The notes beneath the pieces were generated by a model. It saw only the letters and a program-made list of their open reading frames with translations, searched no databases and had not been told where the DNA came from. From positions 145,565 through 209,564 of the forward strand of contig NZ_JACJOD010000007.1 in the NCBI RefSeq assembly GCF_014695385.1: a stretch of 64,000 bases of DNA, read 5' to 3'. This DNA is from Trichocoleus sp. FACHB-46 (GTDB lineage: Bacteria > Cyanobacteriota > Cyanobacteriia > FACHB-46). Position 1 is the stretch's first letter. The number at the start of each line of letters is the position of its first letter. The position numbers and the translations under genes were made by a program. Below, piece after piece: positions 17,181-27,612 of the stretch.

Positions 17181-18656
17181 ATGACCCTAACGCTCTACAA
17201 CAGCCTCACCCGTCGCAAAGAACCTTTTGAGCCGATTGAACCTGGCAAGGTGCGGATGTATTGCTGTGGCGTAACGGTGTACGACTACTGCCACTTGGGT
17301 CATGCTCGCTCTTACATTGTTTGGGATACGGTGCGGCGCTATTTGCAGTGGCGCGGCCTTGACGTGCGCTACGTGCAAAACTTCACTGATATTGACGACA
17401 AGATCCTCAACCGGGCGCGGGAGCAAGGTGTTTCGCCCCGAGAAATCGCCGATCGTTATACCCAAACCTATTTTGAGGACATGGCGCGGCTGAATATCCT
17501 CGAAGCCGATGAGTATCCCCGTGCTACACATACCCTCGATGGCATCAAACGTCTGATTCATGAGCTAGAGCAAAAAGGCTTTGCCTATGCTGCGGATGGC
17601 GATGTTTACTACAAGGTGCGGCAGTTTTCTGAGTACGGGAAGCTGTCGGGGCGCAAGCTAGACGACATGCAAGCGGGAGCGAGTGGCCGTGTTGAGGTAT
17701 CCGTAGAGGAACAAAAAAAGCAAGACTCTTTCGACTTTGCCCTGTGGAAGGCAGCGAAACCAGGCGAGGAATTTTGGGAGTCTCCTTGGGGTCAAGGTCG
17801 TCCGGGTTGGCACATCGAGTGCTCGGCAATGGTTCGGGAGCACTTAGGCGACACAATCGACATCCATGTGGGCGGGTCAGATCTGGTGTTTCCGCACCAC
17901 GAAAACGAGATCGCCCAGTCGGAAGCGGCCACAGGTCATTCCTTGGCGCATTACTGGCTGCACAATGGCATGGTGAACGTGGGCGGCGAGAAGATGTCCA
18001 AATCCTTGGGCAACTTCACCACGATTCGACAAATGTTGGATCATGGTCTCGACCCAATGGTGTTACGGCTGTTTGTGTTGATGGCCCACTACCGCAAACC
18101 CATCGACTTTACCGATGAAGCGATCGCCTCGGCTAATAACAGTTGGGACACGATGAAAGAAGGACTGCTATTTGGCTATCAATATGCGGAGCAACTGAAC
18201 TGGCCCGATCGCCAAGATTCCGACTTTGGGAATTCCGCCAACATGCGGATTGATATTCAGAGCGATCCTGTGCAACGCTTTCAGGCAGCAATGGATGACG
18301 ACTTTAACACCCCTAGCGGTGTCGCCGTTTTGTTTGAACTTGCAAAAGCTCTGATCCGCGAAGGTAACCTCTTGGTTCACCAAGGCAAAACTGAGGTGGA
18401 TGCTCAAACACTACGCGCTCAATGGCAAACGCTGGTTTGCTTGGCGCAAGTTCTAGGATTAGAAGCGGCACCAGAGTCAGACACTGTCACAGGTGGATTA
18501 AGTGATGCAGAGATTGAGGCACTGATTCAACAACGGCAGGAGGCTCGCAAGGCCAAAAACTTTGCAGAGAGCGATCGCATTCGGGATGAGTTAAAAGCTC
18601 AAGGGATCACCCTAGTTGATCAACCCGGTGGCGTCACAACCTGGCACCGCAGCTAG
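17181..18656 (+). CDS. cysS: Cysteinyl-tRNA synthetase
   Basis: A 491-residue class I synthetase that charges tRNA-Cys with cysteine in the cytoplasm. The Zn-binding Cys29 lies in the CCGVTVYD block, the HIGH motif is HLGH (38-41), the second zinc region has GWHIECSAM and FPHHENE, and KMSKS is at 271-275. The C-terminal anticodon-binding part ends with the typical [15 protein letters not shown] block. Length is normal for the family. The gene is monocistronic, with the convergent-free tldD gene 149 bases downstream on the same strand. Confidence 0.97.
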   Translation: MTLTLYNSLTRRKEPFEPIEPGKVRMYCCGVTVYDYCHLGHARSYIVWDTVRRYLQWRGLDVRYVQNFTDIDDKILNRAREQGVSPREIADRYTQTYFEDMARLNILEADEYPRATHTLDGIKRLIHELEQKGFAYAADGDVYYKVRQFSEYGKLSGRKLDDMQAGASGRVEVSVEEQKKQDSFDFALWKAAKPGEEFWESPWGQGRPGWHIECSAMVREHLGDTIDIHVGGSDLVFPHHENEIAQSEAATGHSLAHYWLHNGMVNVGGEKMSKSLGNFTTIRQMLDHGLDPMVLRLFVLMAHYRKPIDFTDEAIASANNSWDTMKEGLLFGYQYAEQLNWPDRQDSDFGNSANMRIDIQSDPVQRFQAAMDDDFNTPSGVAVLFELAKALIREGNLLVHQGKTEVDAQTLRAQWQTLVCLAQVLGLEAAPESDTVTGGLSDAEIEALIQQRQEARKAKNFAESDRIRDELKAQGITLVDQPGGVTTWHRS

Positions 18657-18805
18657 TTAATTTTGCTGGTTAGGGATTTATGAGACTCGTGAAACCCTAA
18701 CAACCAGTGCTAAAGCCGATAATGGAGGGGAAGCCATGAGGGTTCCTCTCTTCATCTATTGCTTTTGTGATTTTGCTCAAAGCTCGCGCTATTTGACAAC
18801 GAACG

Positions 18806-20245
18806 ATGATATCTGAACTCTCAAAGGCGATCGCGGCTCTAGATCTTCCTGCTGATTGGTTGGGTCTGCGAGCCGTAAAAGACACGTCCTCAACCTACGC
18901 TGTCCGAGATGGCAAACCTGAAACTAATGGTAAATCTCTGACGCAGGGCGTCATGGTGGAAGTGCTGGTGAATGGGCAACTGGGCTATGGAGCCACCAAT
19001 TCGCTCAAGTTGGAAAGTCTGCAAGCCGCAGCTAAAACCGCTTACCAGCAAGCCCTTACCGCCAGCCAATGGTCAATTCACCCGACTACTGTGGCAGAGC
19101 GGCCTAAAGTGGTGGGGCAGTACAGCTCACCGTTTTTGAAACCCTTGCAGTCTTTGACGGCTGGGGAAATTAACGAGGTCTTGGTCAAGCTCTGCCAAAC
19201 CTTGAAGGTATCTGATCAGATTGTGCAGACTAGTGCCGCTGCTCATATCAGAGAAATCGAAACTTGGTTTGTCAGCAGTAACGGCTCCGAGGTTTATCAG
19301 AAATTCCTGACTTTAGCGACCGACTACGCGGCGACTGCTCAAGCAGGCCCAGTCGTGCAGCGCCGTAGTCACAATGGTTGGTTGGCGCATTGCCATCAAG
19401 GGGGCATGGAGCTGTTTTTGACTCCCGAGCTATGGGCTGAAGTCAAGCAGGTGGGGGAGCAAGCGGTGGAGCTGCTGAGCGCCGAGGAATGCCCCACCAC
19501 GGCCACGACGCTGGTTCTGGACCCAGACCAAATGCTGCTACAAATTCACGAAAGCGTGGGCCATCCGCTAGAGCTCGATCGCATCCTAGGCGATGAGCGG
19601 AATTATGCGGGAGGCAGCTTCGTCAAACCAAAAGATTTTGGGGAGTTGGTTTACGGGTCGCCGCTGATGAATATAACCTTTGACCCCACCGTTCCGGGTG
19701 AGTTTTCCAGCTATAGTTTCGACGATACTGGCGTACCTGCAACTCGTGAGTATGTAATTCGCGACGGTGTGCTGGAGCGGGGTTTAGGTAGTTTAGAAAG
19801 CCAAGCTCGCCTCGGCCTCCCAGGAGTGGCATGTGCGAGGGCTACTTCCTGGAATCGTCCGGCGATCGATCGCATGGCTAACCTGAATTTAGAACCAGGC
19901 AACGCCAGCTTTGAGGAGATGATCGGCAACATTGAGCATGGCGTTTATATGCAATCCAACCGCTCTTGGTCAATTGATGACCAGCGGCATAAATTCCAAT
20001 TTGGTTGCGAATACGCCAAGCTGATTGAGAACGGCCAACTCACCAAGACGCTTCGCAATCCCAACTACCGGGGAACGACACCGCAATTTTGGCGCAGCTT
20101 GTCTCAACTCGGCGATCGCTCAACCTGGAAGCTATATGGTTCTCCAGTCTGCGGTAAAGGGGAGCCAAATCAGACTATTTGGGTGGGGCATGCCGCTCCT
20201 GTTTGTGCCTTTACCAATATTGAGGTCTTTGGAGGTGGTGCGTGA
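18806..20245 (+). CDS. tldD: TldD metalloprotease subunit
   Basis: A 479-residue protein with the TldD signature: zinc motif HESVGH (248-253), the GDERNYAGG block after it, and a late Cys in SPVCGKGEPNQ that is the likely further metal ligand. TldD and TldE form a heterodimer that threads and cleaves unfolded peptides; in other bacteria it matures modified peptides and degrades the CcdA antitoxin. It lies directly upstream of its partner, which starts within its stop codon, so the two are cotranscribed and translationally coupled. Confidence 0.93.
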   Translation: MISELSKAIAALDLPADWLGLRAVKDTSSTYAVRDGKPETNGKSLTQGVMVEVLVNGQLGYGATNSLKLESLQAAAKTAYQQALTASQWSIHPTTVAERPKVVGQYSSPFLKPLQSLTAGEINEVLVKLCQTLKVSDQIVQTSAAAHIREIETWFVSSNGSEVYQKFLTLATDYAATAQAGPVVQRRSHNGWLAHCHQGGMELFLTPELWAEVKQVGEQAVELLSAEECPTTATTLVLDPDQMLLQIHESVGHPLELDRILGDERNYAGGSFVKPKDFGELVYGSPLMNITFDPTVPGEFSSYSFDDTGVPATREYVIRDGVLERGLGSLESQARLGLPGVACARATSWNRPAIDRMANLNLEPGNASFEEMIGNIEHGVYMQSNRSWSIDDQRHKFQFGCEYAKLIENGQLTKTLRNPNYRGTTPQFWRSLSQLGDRSTWKLYGSPVCGKGEPNQTIWVGHAAPVCAFTNIEVFGGGA

Positions 20246-21624
20246 CTTCATCCATCAGTTCATCTGTAATTTCTCCCCGGAGTTCCGCAGAGTTAACTGC
20301 TTTAGAATCCAGCTTTGCACAGGTGGTCGAGGCACTGTTGCGCCAAGCCGAATCGGGTGAATTTTTAACGGTAAAACTTAGCAGCGAACGCAGCCAATTT
20401 ATTCGCTTCAATCAAGCAAAAGTACGGCAAATCGGGAATGTGGCTGATGGCTCACTTAAGCTCACCTTGATTCGTGACCAGCGCACGAGTTATCGCAGTT
20501 TTCCGCTTACGGGCGATTTGGAAGTGGACTTGCAGCAAGCTCAACTTGCCTTAGCAGATCTGCGGCAAGAAGTCTCTCAGCTCCCAATTGACCCCTACTT
20601 AGTGATTCCAGCGGGCACCAGCACCAGCCACGATGTGCACTTAGGGCAACTGCTCGCGCCTGAAGCAGTCACCTCCACTGTGCTACCCATTGTGGCCGAG
20701 TTGGATTTTGCGGGACTTTATGCAGCAGGCTTGCTGGTGCGGGGTTATGCCGACTCTAGCGGCCAGAAGCATTGGTTTGCTACAGATTCTTTTGCTCTGG
20801 ACTATTCTTTGTTTGGCACTGGCGGGGAAGCGGTCAAAGGCACGTTGGCAGGGAGCACTTGGGATACAGAGGCTTACAAAACTCAAATTGAAGAGTCTAA
20901 AGCACAACTGCAATTGCTTTCTACTCCCCCCAAACAACTCTCACGCGGACAATACCGCACCTATTTCGCCCCAGCAGCGATCGCGGAATTGGTTGGGATG
21001 CTGTCTTGGGGTGGCATTAGTGAAGCCGCTTTGCAGCAAGGAAATAGTGCTTTGAAGGAACTGCGGCGGGGTCAAAAGCGCTTGTCTCCCCGCTTCACGC
21101 TCAAAGAGAATTTTCAACACGGTTTGGTGCCTCGATTCAATGAGTGGGGAGAAACCGCTCCGATAGAGTTGCCGCTGATTGTGGCGGGTGAACTGGTGAA
21201 TACGCTGGTGAGCGATCGCACCGCCAAAGAGTATGGCTTGGCAGCAAATGGAGCTAGTGGTTCAGAGGGCTTGCGATCGCCAGAAATTAGCGCGGGTGGT
21301 TTGGCGCGAGAGCAAATTTTGGCGGCACTGGACACAGGATTATATGTGTCGAATCTGCATTATTTAAATTGGAGCGATCGCCCGACGGGTCGAATTACAG
21401 GGATGACTCGCTATGCCTGTTTCTGGGTAGAAAACGGCGAAATTGTCGCCCCCATCGAGAATCTACGTTTTGACGAGAGTTTGTATCGCTTTTGGGGTGA
21501 GAATCTGATTGACTGCACTAATTTTCAGGAGTTTGTCCCTGAGGTAGGCACTTATGGAGGCCGTCAGTTAGGAGGTTGTTGGGTGCCAGGGATGTTGGTG
21601 GAAGGATTTACTTACACACTTTAA
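20242..21624 (+). CDS. tldE: TldE/PmbA metalloprotease partner subunit
   Basis: A 460-residue member of the TldD/PmbA family. It lacks the HExxxH motif, which marks it as the non-catalytic partner of TldD. The GTG start overlaps the tldD stop in a GTGA arrangement. The conserved C-terminal GGRQLGGCWVPGM region fits the family. The first 30 or so residues are Ser-rich and poorly conserved. A hairpin at 21697-21730 ends the operon, shared with the convergent purF. Confidence 0.9.
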   Translation: MTSSISSSVISPRSSAELTALESSFAQVVEALLRQAESGEFLTVKLSSERSQFIRFNQAKVRQIGNVADGSLKLTLIRDQRTSYRSFPLTGDLEVDLQQAQLALADLRQEVSQLPIDPYLVIPAGTSTSHDVHLGQLLAPEAVTSTVLPIVAELDFAGLYAAGLLVRGYADSSGQKHWFATDSFALDYSLFGTGGEAVKGTLAGSTWDTEAYKTQIEESKAQLQLLSTPPKQLSRGQYRTYFAPAAIAELVGMLSWGGISEAALQQGNSALKELRRGQKRLSPRFTLKENFQHGLVPRFNEWGETAPIELPLIVAGELVNTLVSDRTAKEYGLAANGASGSEGLRSPEISAGGLAREQILAALDTGLYVSNLHYLNWSDRPTGRITGMTRYACFWVENGEIVAPIENLRFDESLYRFWGENLIDCTNFQEFVPEVGTYGGRQLGGCWVPGMLVEGFTYTL

Positions 21625-21696
21625 TTTCGTTGCACCGCTCCTTTTCTGGCATACCTGTAAGAGCTTTGATTCCCCAGACTTGAGGGCTTTTAAGCA

Positions 21697-21730
21697 GATT
21701 CCCCCCAACTTTGTCAGGTTAGGGGGAATC
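21697..21730. terminator. Hairpin between convergent tldE and purF
   Basis: GATTCCCCCCAAC (21697-21709) pairs with GTTAGGGGGAATC (21718-21730), with one mismatch. It lies between two convergent genes and could terminate both, although no long T-run follows on either strand. Confidence 0.55.
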
Positions 21731-21746
21731 AGTGACGATACGACTT

Positions 21747-23282
21747 TTAAGGGGTCGTGCCGACTTTTTCCTTTTCTAGGCGCAGTTTGGAGCGCTTCAC
21801 GGGTTCGGGGATGGCGATGGGGTAGTCACCTGTAAAGCAAGCAGAGCAGAAACTGTTGGGGTCTTCGCGGGTGGCGATGAGCATGCCTTCCCAGCTGAGA
21901 TAAGCCAGGGAGTCTACCTCAATTTGTTCAGCAATTTCTGCAACGGATTTGGTCGCTGCAATCAATTGGTCTTGATTGTCGGTGTCGATGCCATAGAAGC
22001 AAGGATGGGTAACGGGTGGCGAGGAGATCCGCATGTGTACTTCGGTCGCCCCAGCATCTCGCAAAGCTTTGACAATCTTGCGGCTGGTAGTACCCCGGAC
22101 AATGGAGTCGTCTACGATAATCACTCGCTTGCCTTCTAGCACGTCTCTGAGTGGGTTCAGTTTCATGCGAATCCCAGCTTCCCGCATGCTCTGGGTCGGC
22201 TGAATGAAGGTACGACCGACGTAGCGGTTTTTGATCAGGCCCTCAGCGTACGGAATCCCAGAGGCTTGGGAGAATCCGATCGCGGCAGGAATGCCAGAGT
22301 CGGGGACAGCAATCACAATATCTGCATCAATCGGGGATTCTTGGGCCAGTTGGCGACCAATCCGCATCCGATAGCTGTATAAGCTTTCTTTACTCATGAC
22401 GCTATCAGGACGAGCGAAGTAAATCATCTCAAAGATGCACAGCTTCCGTTGAGGCTGTGGTGCCCAAGGGAATGAAGCTAAACCTGCTTCAGAAATCCAA
22501 ACCAGTTCTCCAGGTTCTACATCTCGGAGGAACTCAGCGCCAATGATGTCGAGGCCGCAAGTTTCGGAAGAGAGGACGTAGCGCTCTGGCGTGGTTTCGT
22601 CAGGACTGGGAATTACTCCAATGACTAAAGGGCGAATGCCGTTGGGGTCACGCACACCAATGATGCCGCTGGGAGTACCAATAACGAAGCTGAAGGCTCC
22701 TTGGCAACGGTGCAAAGCGCTAATGGTGCCTTCTAACCAATCTTTGCCGCTATTGATAGCTTCGGCGATCGCGAAAGCGGCTAGTTCTGAGTCGGTGGTG
22801 GTAACTAAGTTAAAGTTGTTTTGCAACAGCTCTTGGCGCAGAGTTTCGGTGTTGACCAAGTTGCCGTTGTGAGTCAGGGCTAAGGAACCCAAGCGAGTTT
22901 CCACTACAGCAGGTTGAGCATTAACGACGCGGCTAGAACCTGTAGTGGAGTAGCGGGTATGGCCGACTGCTAAATGCCCAGGCATTGTACTCAGCATCGA
23001 CTCGTTAAACACTTGGGAAACCAGCCCCATGTCTTTATGCAAATGGACTTTGTCACCTTCAAAGGTGGCAATCCCAGCCGATTCTTGGCCCCGATGCTGT
23101 AAAGCATATAGACCAAAGTAGGTTAGCTTCGCAACAGCTTGTTCGGGGGCATAAACACCAAAAACACCACAGGCTTCCTCTGGCTTGTCGGGTCGAGCGT
23201 CGCCGCTCCCTTCGCCCTGGCTATCACTAGTCAAAGGCAAGGAATCTTCAGGGAACGCAAGATCAGAATGGGTGGGAATCAT
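21747..23282 (-). CDS. purF: Amidophosphoribosyltransferase
   Basis: A 511-residue enzyme that makes phosphoribosylamine from PRPP and glutamine, the first committed step of purine synthesis. The N-terminal nucleophile is Cys38 in EEACGVFG, so a 37-residue propeptide is presumably removed. The PRPP loop is IIVDDSIVRGTTS. Cys residues in HPCFYGID and FCSACF are the likely [4Fe-4S] ligands, placing it in the Bacillus-type, oxygen-sensitive class. It lies 185 bases downstream of purL on the same strand, probably in one operon. Confidence 0.97.
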   Translation of the reverse strand: MIPTHSDLAFPEDSLPLTSDSQGEGSGDARPDKPEEACGVFGVYAPEQAVAKLTYFGLYALQHRGQESAGIATFEGDKVHLHKDMGLVSQVFNESMLSTMPGHLAVGHTRYSTTGSSRVVNAQPAVVETRLGSLALTHNGNLVNTETLRQELLQNNFNLVTTTDSELAAFAIAEAINSGKDWLEGTISALHRCQGAFSFVIGTPSGIIGVRDPNGIRPLVIGVIPSPDETTPERYVLSSETCGLDIIGAEFLRDVEPGELVWISEAGLASFPWAPQPQRKLCIFEMIYFARPDSVMSKESLYSYRMRIGRQLAQESPIDADIVIAVPDSGIPAAIGFSQASGIPYAEGLIKNRYVGRTFIQPTQSMREAGIRMKLNPLRDVLEGKRVIIVDDSIVRGTTSRKIVKALRDAGATEVHMRISSPPVTHPCFYGIDTDNQDQLIAATKSVAEIAEQIEVDSLAYLSWEGMLIATREDPNSFCSACFTGDYPIAIPEPVKRSKLRLEKEKVGTTP

Positions 23283-23404
23283 GCTGCGGTCAGCTCCTAG
23301 TAGGTTGAATCGGATGGGGCGGGATTGAGATCGAAACTTTGAACAGCCAGCAGTAGACTTAACGTTTCTTTAATAATCCCACCAAAAACCTTAAACGGAA
23401 CAAC

Positions 23405-23425
23405 TCCTTGGCCTTAACCCAAGGA
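23405..23425. other. Hairpin between purL and purF
   Basis: A perfect 7-bp stem, TCCTTGG (23405-23411) with CCAAGGA (23419-23425), in the 185-base gap between purL and purF. No T-run follows on the minus strand, so it looks more like an mRNA-stability or processing element than a full terminator. Confidence 0.45.
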
Positions 23426-23467
23426 ATTTGTATCTTGTGCTACAACTACAGTTGCCGCGCTACTGTT

Positions 23468-25822
23468 TTAGACTGCTAAGCGACGCTCAATGGCATTGAG
23501 CCAGCGATCGCTCATATCTGCAATGCTAACGTCGATAACCGGAACCGAGGGGCCAGTGGAAATCCGTAAACCAGCGTTCGGATTACCCACCTGACCGAGA
23601 TTTTGCCAGTGTTCTCCCAAGTGTGCTTGCAGATAGGTTTCCCAATTTGCAGCTTGGTCTGGAGCTACAGAAACCAGGATTCTGGCTCCGCCTTCCCCGA
23701 ATAGGAGGTGATCCCAGCGCAGAGAGGTAGGTTGGGAGTCGGAGATATCCAGAGCAATTTCGGCTCCTTTCTGGCCACTAATGCAAGCTTCAGCAAGGGC
23801 GATCGCGAGGCCACCTTCAGCACAGTCATGAGCGGAGCGCACCCAACCCTGACGAATACCTTCCCGGCAAGCAGCTTGCACTTGACGTTCTAAATTGAAA
23901 TTAACGACGGGCGGTTTGCCTGCCACGGTGTCATGAACGGCAGCGAGGTATTCGGATGCACCTAACGTGACGGCTGCGGTTTCCTGAGTATCCCAGCGGA
24001 GTCCTAATAAATAGATGTGATCGCCTGTGGCTTGCCAACCTTGACCACAAATTCGGTTTAAGTCTGGGACTAAGCCGACCATCCCGACGACCGGAGTGGG
24101 ATAAATCGGTTGGGGTTTGCCTTCGGAGTCAAGGGTTTCGTTGTAGAGCGAGACGTTGCCGCCAGTCACGGGGGTTTTGAACTCGGTACAAGCTTCGGCA
24201 AGACCTCGGCAAGCTTCGGCGAGTTGCCAGTAGCCAATCGGTTTTTCGGGACTACCGAAGTTGAGGTTATCGGTGACAGCCAAGGGTTCGGCTCCCACAC
24301 AACTGAGGTTGCGGGCGGCTTCGGCGACGGCGGCTTTGGCTCCTTCGTAAGGATGCAGGTAGACGTAGCGGGGGTTGCAGTCTACAGTGGCGGCAACTCC
24401 GGTGTTAGCTTGAGCAGGGGAACTGTTAACGGGACGTACGCGCACCACTGCTGCATCTGCACCACCGGGCATGAGAACGGTGTTGTTCTGCACTTGATGG
24501 TCGTACTGCCGATAGACCCAACGCTTCGAGGCGATGGTTGGGGTTTCCAGCAGTTGGAATAGCACTTCATTCCAGGTTTTGGCGCTGCCTGCTAGTTCAA
24601 TGCCAGCAGCGGAGCAAGGCGGCAGGCGATCGCTCCTCCATTCCCAAGCTTTGCGGGCGTACTCTGGCGGCTCAGCCATCAGTTCCCGGTGATAGATCGG
24701 GGTGTTGTCGGCTAGGGCAGTGGCAGGAATCTCCGCGGCGACTTCTCCTTGGAAGAGAATCCGCACGATCGGCTCTTGGATCACACTACCCGCCACAACT
24801 GCGTGCAGTCCCCAACGCTCAAAAATATCAATCAATTCCTGCTCACGGCCTTTGTGCGCCACGAACAACATCCGCTCTTGGGACTCGGAGAGTAGATATT
24901 CGTAGGGCACCATGCCAGTCTCGCGCACCGGAATGAGATCCAAATCTAGCTCAATGCCCACGCCACCTTTTGCTGCCATTTCGGAGGTGGAGCAGGTGAT
25001 GCCCGCTGCACCCATATCCTGAGCTGCAACCACTGCCCCTGTTTTGAAGGCTTCTAGGCAAGCTTCAATCAAGGATTTTTCTAAGAACGGATCACCCACT
25101 TGTACGGCTGGGCGATCGTCCATTGACTCATCACTGAGTTCGGCACTAGCAAAGCTGGCTCCCCCCATCCCGTCGCGTCCCGTAGTGGAACCGACATACA
25201 ACACGGGGTTGCCAAGGCCATTAGCCCCCGATTTAACGATTTCTGGAGTTTCCATTAGCCCCAAAGCCATCGCATTCACCAAGGGGTTGCCAGAGTAGGC
25301 AGGGTCAAAGTAAACTTCACCGCCGACGGTGGGCACACCCACACAGTTGCCGTAGTGAGAGATTCCTGATACCACGCCGTTGAACAAACGCCGAGTTTTG
25401 GCATCATCCAGGGAACCGAAGCGCAAGGAGTTGAGAATCGCGATCGGACGAGCACCCATTGTAAAGATGTCGCGCAGAATCCCACCCACTCCGGTTGCCG
25501 CACCTTGAAACGGCTCCACGGCTGAAGGGTGGTTGTGGGATTCGATCTTAAACGCCAACTGAAGCCCGTCGCCCAAATCCACAACTCCCGCGTTTTCTCC
25601 AGGGCCAACCAAGATGCGATCGCCCTCGGTAGGAAATTGCTTGAGCAGAGGCCGAGAGTTTTTGTAGCAGCAGTGCTCGGACCACATTACCCCGAACATG
25701 CCCAGCTCGGCTCTGTTGGGATGCCGACCCAAGCGATTGAAAATTTCTTCGTATTCTTCTGGTTTGATACCTTCTGAAGCAATTTCTTCCGGAGAAAACG
25801 GAGCCGAGGAAATGGCGGACAT
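23468..25822 (-). CDS. purL: Phosphoribosylformylglycinamidine synthase subunit II
   Basis: A 784-residue protein of the short PurL type that needs separate PurS and PurQ subunits, neither of which is in this window. It converts FGAR to FGAM with ATP and glutamine-derived ammonia. The conserved [15 protein letters not shown] block with its catalytic His, [12 protein letters not shown], and two AIRS-type repeats with [11 protein letters not shown] and [10 protein letters not shown] are all present. Length is normal. Purine genes are usually controlled together, but no PurR-type or riboswitch element is evident upstream. Confidence 0.97.
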   Translation of the reverse strand: MSAISSAPFSPEEIASEGIKPEEYEEIFNRLGRHPNRAELGMFGVMWSEHCCYKNSRPLLKQFPTEGDRILVGPGENAGVVDLGDGLQLAFKIESHNHPSAVEPFQGAATGVGGILRDIFTMGARPIAILNSLRFGSLDDAKTRRLFNGVVSGISHYGNCVGVPTVGGEVYFDPAYSGNPLVNAMALGLMETPEIVKSGANGLGNPVLYVGSTTGRDGMGGASFASAELSDESMDDRPAVQVGDPFLEKSLIEACLEAFKTGAVVAAQDMGAAGITCSTSEMAAKGGVGIELDLDLIPVRETGMVPYEYLLSESQERMLFVAHKGREQELIDIFERWGLHAVVAGSVIQEPIVRILFQGEVAAEIPATALADNTPIYHRELMAEPPEYARKAWEWRSDRLPPCSAAGIELAGSAKTWNEVLFQLLETPTIASKRWVYRQYDHQVQNNTVLMPGGADAAVVRVRPVNSSPAQANTGVAATVDCNPRYVYLHPYEGAKAAVAEAARNLSCVGAEPLAVTDNLNFGSPEKPIGYWQLAEACRGLAEACTEFKTPVTGGNVSLYNETLDSEGKPQPIYPTPVVGMVGLVPDLNRICGQGWQATGDHIYLLGLRWDTQETAAVTLGASEYLAAVHDTVAGKPPVVNFNLERQVQAACREGIRQGWVRSAHDCAEGGLAIALAEACISGQKGAEIALDISDSQPTSLRWDHLLFGEGGARILVSVAPDQAANWETYLQAHLGEHWQNLGQVGNPNAGLRISTGPSVPVIDVSIADMSDRWLNAIERRLAV

Positions 25823-25897
25823 AGAAGCCTTGCGCGAATCTGGACAGGTTTCAATTTTATCGATATTTTCCGCGTTTCCTTTCCCAAATTGTTTGTC

Positions 25898-26578
25898 TTA
25901 AATTCTTTCTTGCACCCAAGCTCGTAGCAATTGCAAGGACTGGACTAAACCCAGAGAATCACTCTGCTCGATAAATTCCAGCACTCTCGCCGCAGGCAAG
26001 AAATTAAAGACAGCGCTGGTTTCACTAGTGAAATACTGTTGATTTTGTAACTGATAAATTGAGAGTTGATGTTCTGGCGCAGGGGTGCTGTTGTTGCTGG
26101 TATAGCACCAAACTTCTGGAATGCCTAAAGCCGCATAAATTGGGAGCTTATCGATCGCGCTACTGGTAAAGGCAATATCCAAAACTAAATCGGGAACTGG
26201 ATCACGGGACAAATCAAGATTAGATTTACCCATCATCTCAGGCGCATGAGAAATGTAGAAACAAGCATTCGGCTCGATCGCGCATTGCAGTTCGGGTTGC
26301 TGTAACAAAGCTGAATTGAACTCAACAACTTTTAGATAAGTCTCATCGGCCAGAACCAACAGCAACGATTCAATCAGTTTGCGGTAGCGCTCATGTTCCT
26401 CATGCGGGTTCATCATTTCCATCCGCCCCCGATAGTAGGCGAAGCGAGTGGCACGTTCTATACCTAGCTCTGCTAATATATTCTCAAATTTTTGCCAGCT
26501 AATTTTGTCTAGTACAACCCGTTGCTCAGACGTTACCGAACTGCTACTCATGCCAAGACCTCGATCTGTCTTCTCCAT
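25898..26578 (-). CDS. Uma2 family (DUF820) nuclease-like protein
   Basis: A 226-residue PD-(D/E)xK-fold protein. The core DPVPDLVLDIAF supplies the Asp and acidic residue positions, followed by Lys144-region IDKLPIYAALGIPEVWCY, the family's Y...G(I/V)PE(V/Y)W block. The ATG at 26578 is in frame; another at 26551 (start of MSSSSV) is equally possible. Uma2 proteins are massively amplified in cyanobacteria with unknown roles; a second copy is at 37964-38539. The C-terminal tail is unremarkable. Confidence 0.82.
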   Translation of the reverse strand: MEKTDRGLGMSSSSVTSEQRVVLDKISWQKFENILAELGIERATRFAYYRGRMEMMNPHEEHERYRKLIESLLLVLADETYLKVVEFNSALLQQPELQCAIEPNACFYISHAPEMMGKSNLDLSRDPVPDLVLDIAFTSSAIDKLPIYAALGIPEVWCYTSNNSTPAPEHQLSIYQLQNQQYFTSETSAVFNFLPAARVLEFIEQSDSLGLVQSLQLLRAWVQERI

Positions 26579-26650
26579 TGAATAGTAGTGGACTCCCTCT
26601 CAAAGTCTTTCTAGAAGTTCACCAGATTTAACGGCGATCGCTCCTACTCA

Positions 26651-27535
26651 CTAAATCTGCCTAAATCTCAAAATCTGCTCAGCAGTGATCGTGGGTTGTT
26701 CGAGATGCGGCACATGACCACAATCACGAATCCAAACCAGCTCGCTATTGGTAATTGCCCTTCTAAATTTCTCAGCATCTGCCGTTCCTAGCATGTCATC
26801 GCGATCGCCCCAGAGAATCAGCGTCGGTTGTTGAATTTGGGAAATTCGCTGAACTGAAAGATTGTAGCCACCACTTTTAGTAAAACTGGCGATCGCTTCG
26901 GCCCATCCCGGCATGTCTAAATGCACTCCCGCACAACGAATTGCTTCTAGATCTGTGGCACTAAAACCAAAGGTAGTGCCGAAACTCAGCGGTAGAAGTT
27001 TACGCTGTCGCCAGAACTCGACCGCAAACATATCGAGAGGCGCAAACAAGAACTGCCCTAGGGGAAAGGTACCACTGAAACCCACACTATCGATTAGCAC
27101 CAGCTTTTGGACACATTGCGGATAGGCCAAGGCAAAGTCGATTGCCGTAGCCCCACCTAAGGAAGCCCCAACTAAAATCACAGGTTGTTGAATTAAAGTC
27201 TGCCAAAAACTGTAGAGATGAGTTCTGATCGTGCTGGGATTTAGAGGGATATTTGCTACTCGCTCTGTGAATCCTGACCCTAACAAATCAACTGCCCAAG
27301 TTTCCTGCTGCTGCGCTAGAAGGGGTGCGATCGCCCGAAACTCCAACACTGAGCTATCAAACCCATGCAATAACAGAATTGGTATATCTCCAGCTCCCTG
27401 TTGTACATAAACTGTCGAGATTGGTTGGGCTGTTAGCGGTGTGGAAATTGCTTGTTGTCGAATTTGCTGGGCTAGTGCGATCGCAGATGGATCTTGCAGC
27501 GATCGCACATTTGGAGGTAGAAAGCTGGGGAACAT
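26651..27535 (-). CDS. Alpha/beta hydrolase
   Basis: I choose the ATG at 27535 (MFPSFLPP), because a start further upstream would run through the terminator of the preceding gene. The 294-residue protein has the oxyanion HGFDSS block, nucleophile elbow GASLGG, an acid in LWGDRDDM and a catalytic His in CGHVPHLEQP. This is a complete triad for an esterase or C-C hydrolase. The lid region is large and hydrophobic. Substrate is unknown. The gene is probably transcribed alone, given the terminator just upstream. Confidence 0.87.
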   Translation of the reverse strand: MFPSFLPPNVRSLQDPSAIALAQQIRQQAISTPLTAQPISTVYVQQGAGDIPILLLHGFDSSVLEFRAIAPLLAQQQETWAVDLLGSGFTERVANIPLNPSTIRTHLYSFWQTLIQQPVILVGASLGGATAIDFALAYPQCVQKLVLIDSVGFSGTFPLGQFLFAPLDMFAVEFWRQRKLLPLSFGTTFGFSATDLEAIRCAGVHLDMPGWAEAIASFTKSGGYNLSVQRISQIQQPTLILWGDRDDMLGTADAEKFRRAITNSELVWIRDCGHVPHLEQPTITAEQILRFRQI

Positions 27536-27552
27536 GAGGACAGCACTACAAA

Positions 27553-27581
27553 CAAAAAAAGGATACCTGGGTGAGGTATCC
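27553..27581 (-). terminator. Rho-independent terminator of the VIT/VWA gene
   Basis: Read on the minus strand, GGATACC pairs with GGTATCC (27561-27567 with 27575-27581), loop of seven bases, followed by a run of seven T. It lies just after the VIT/VWA stop and just before the hydrolase start. Confidence 0.85.
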
Positions 27582-27612
27582 CTGTAATCTCTCTGTGTTA
27601 TGAGCTGAAATT

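Noticed and set aside
24110..24562. A 150-residue plus-strand frame opposite purL
   Set aside because: Antisense of the well-conserved PurL; the composition follows the purL codons.
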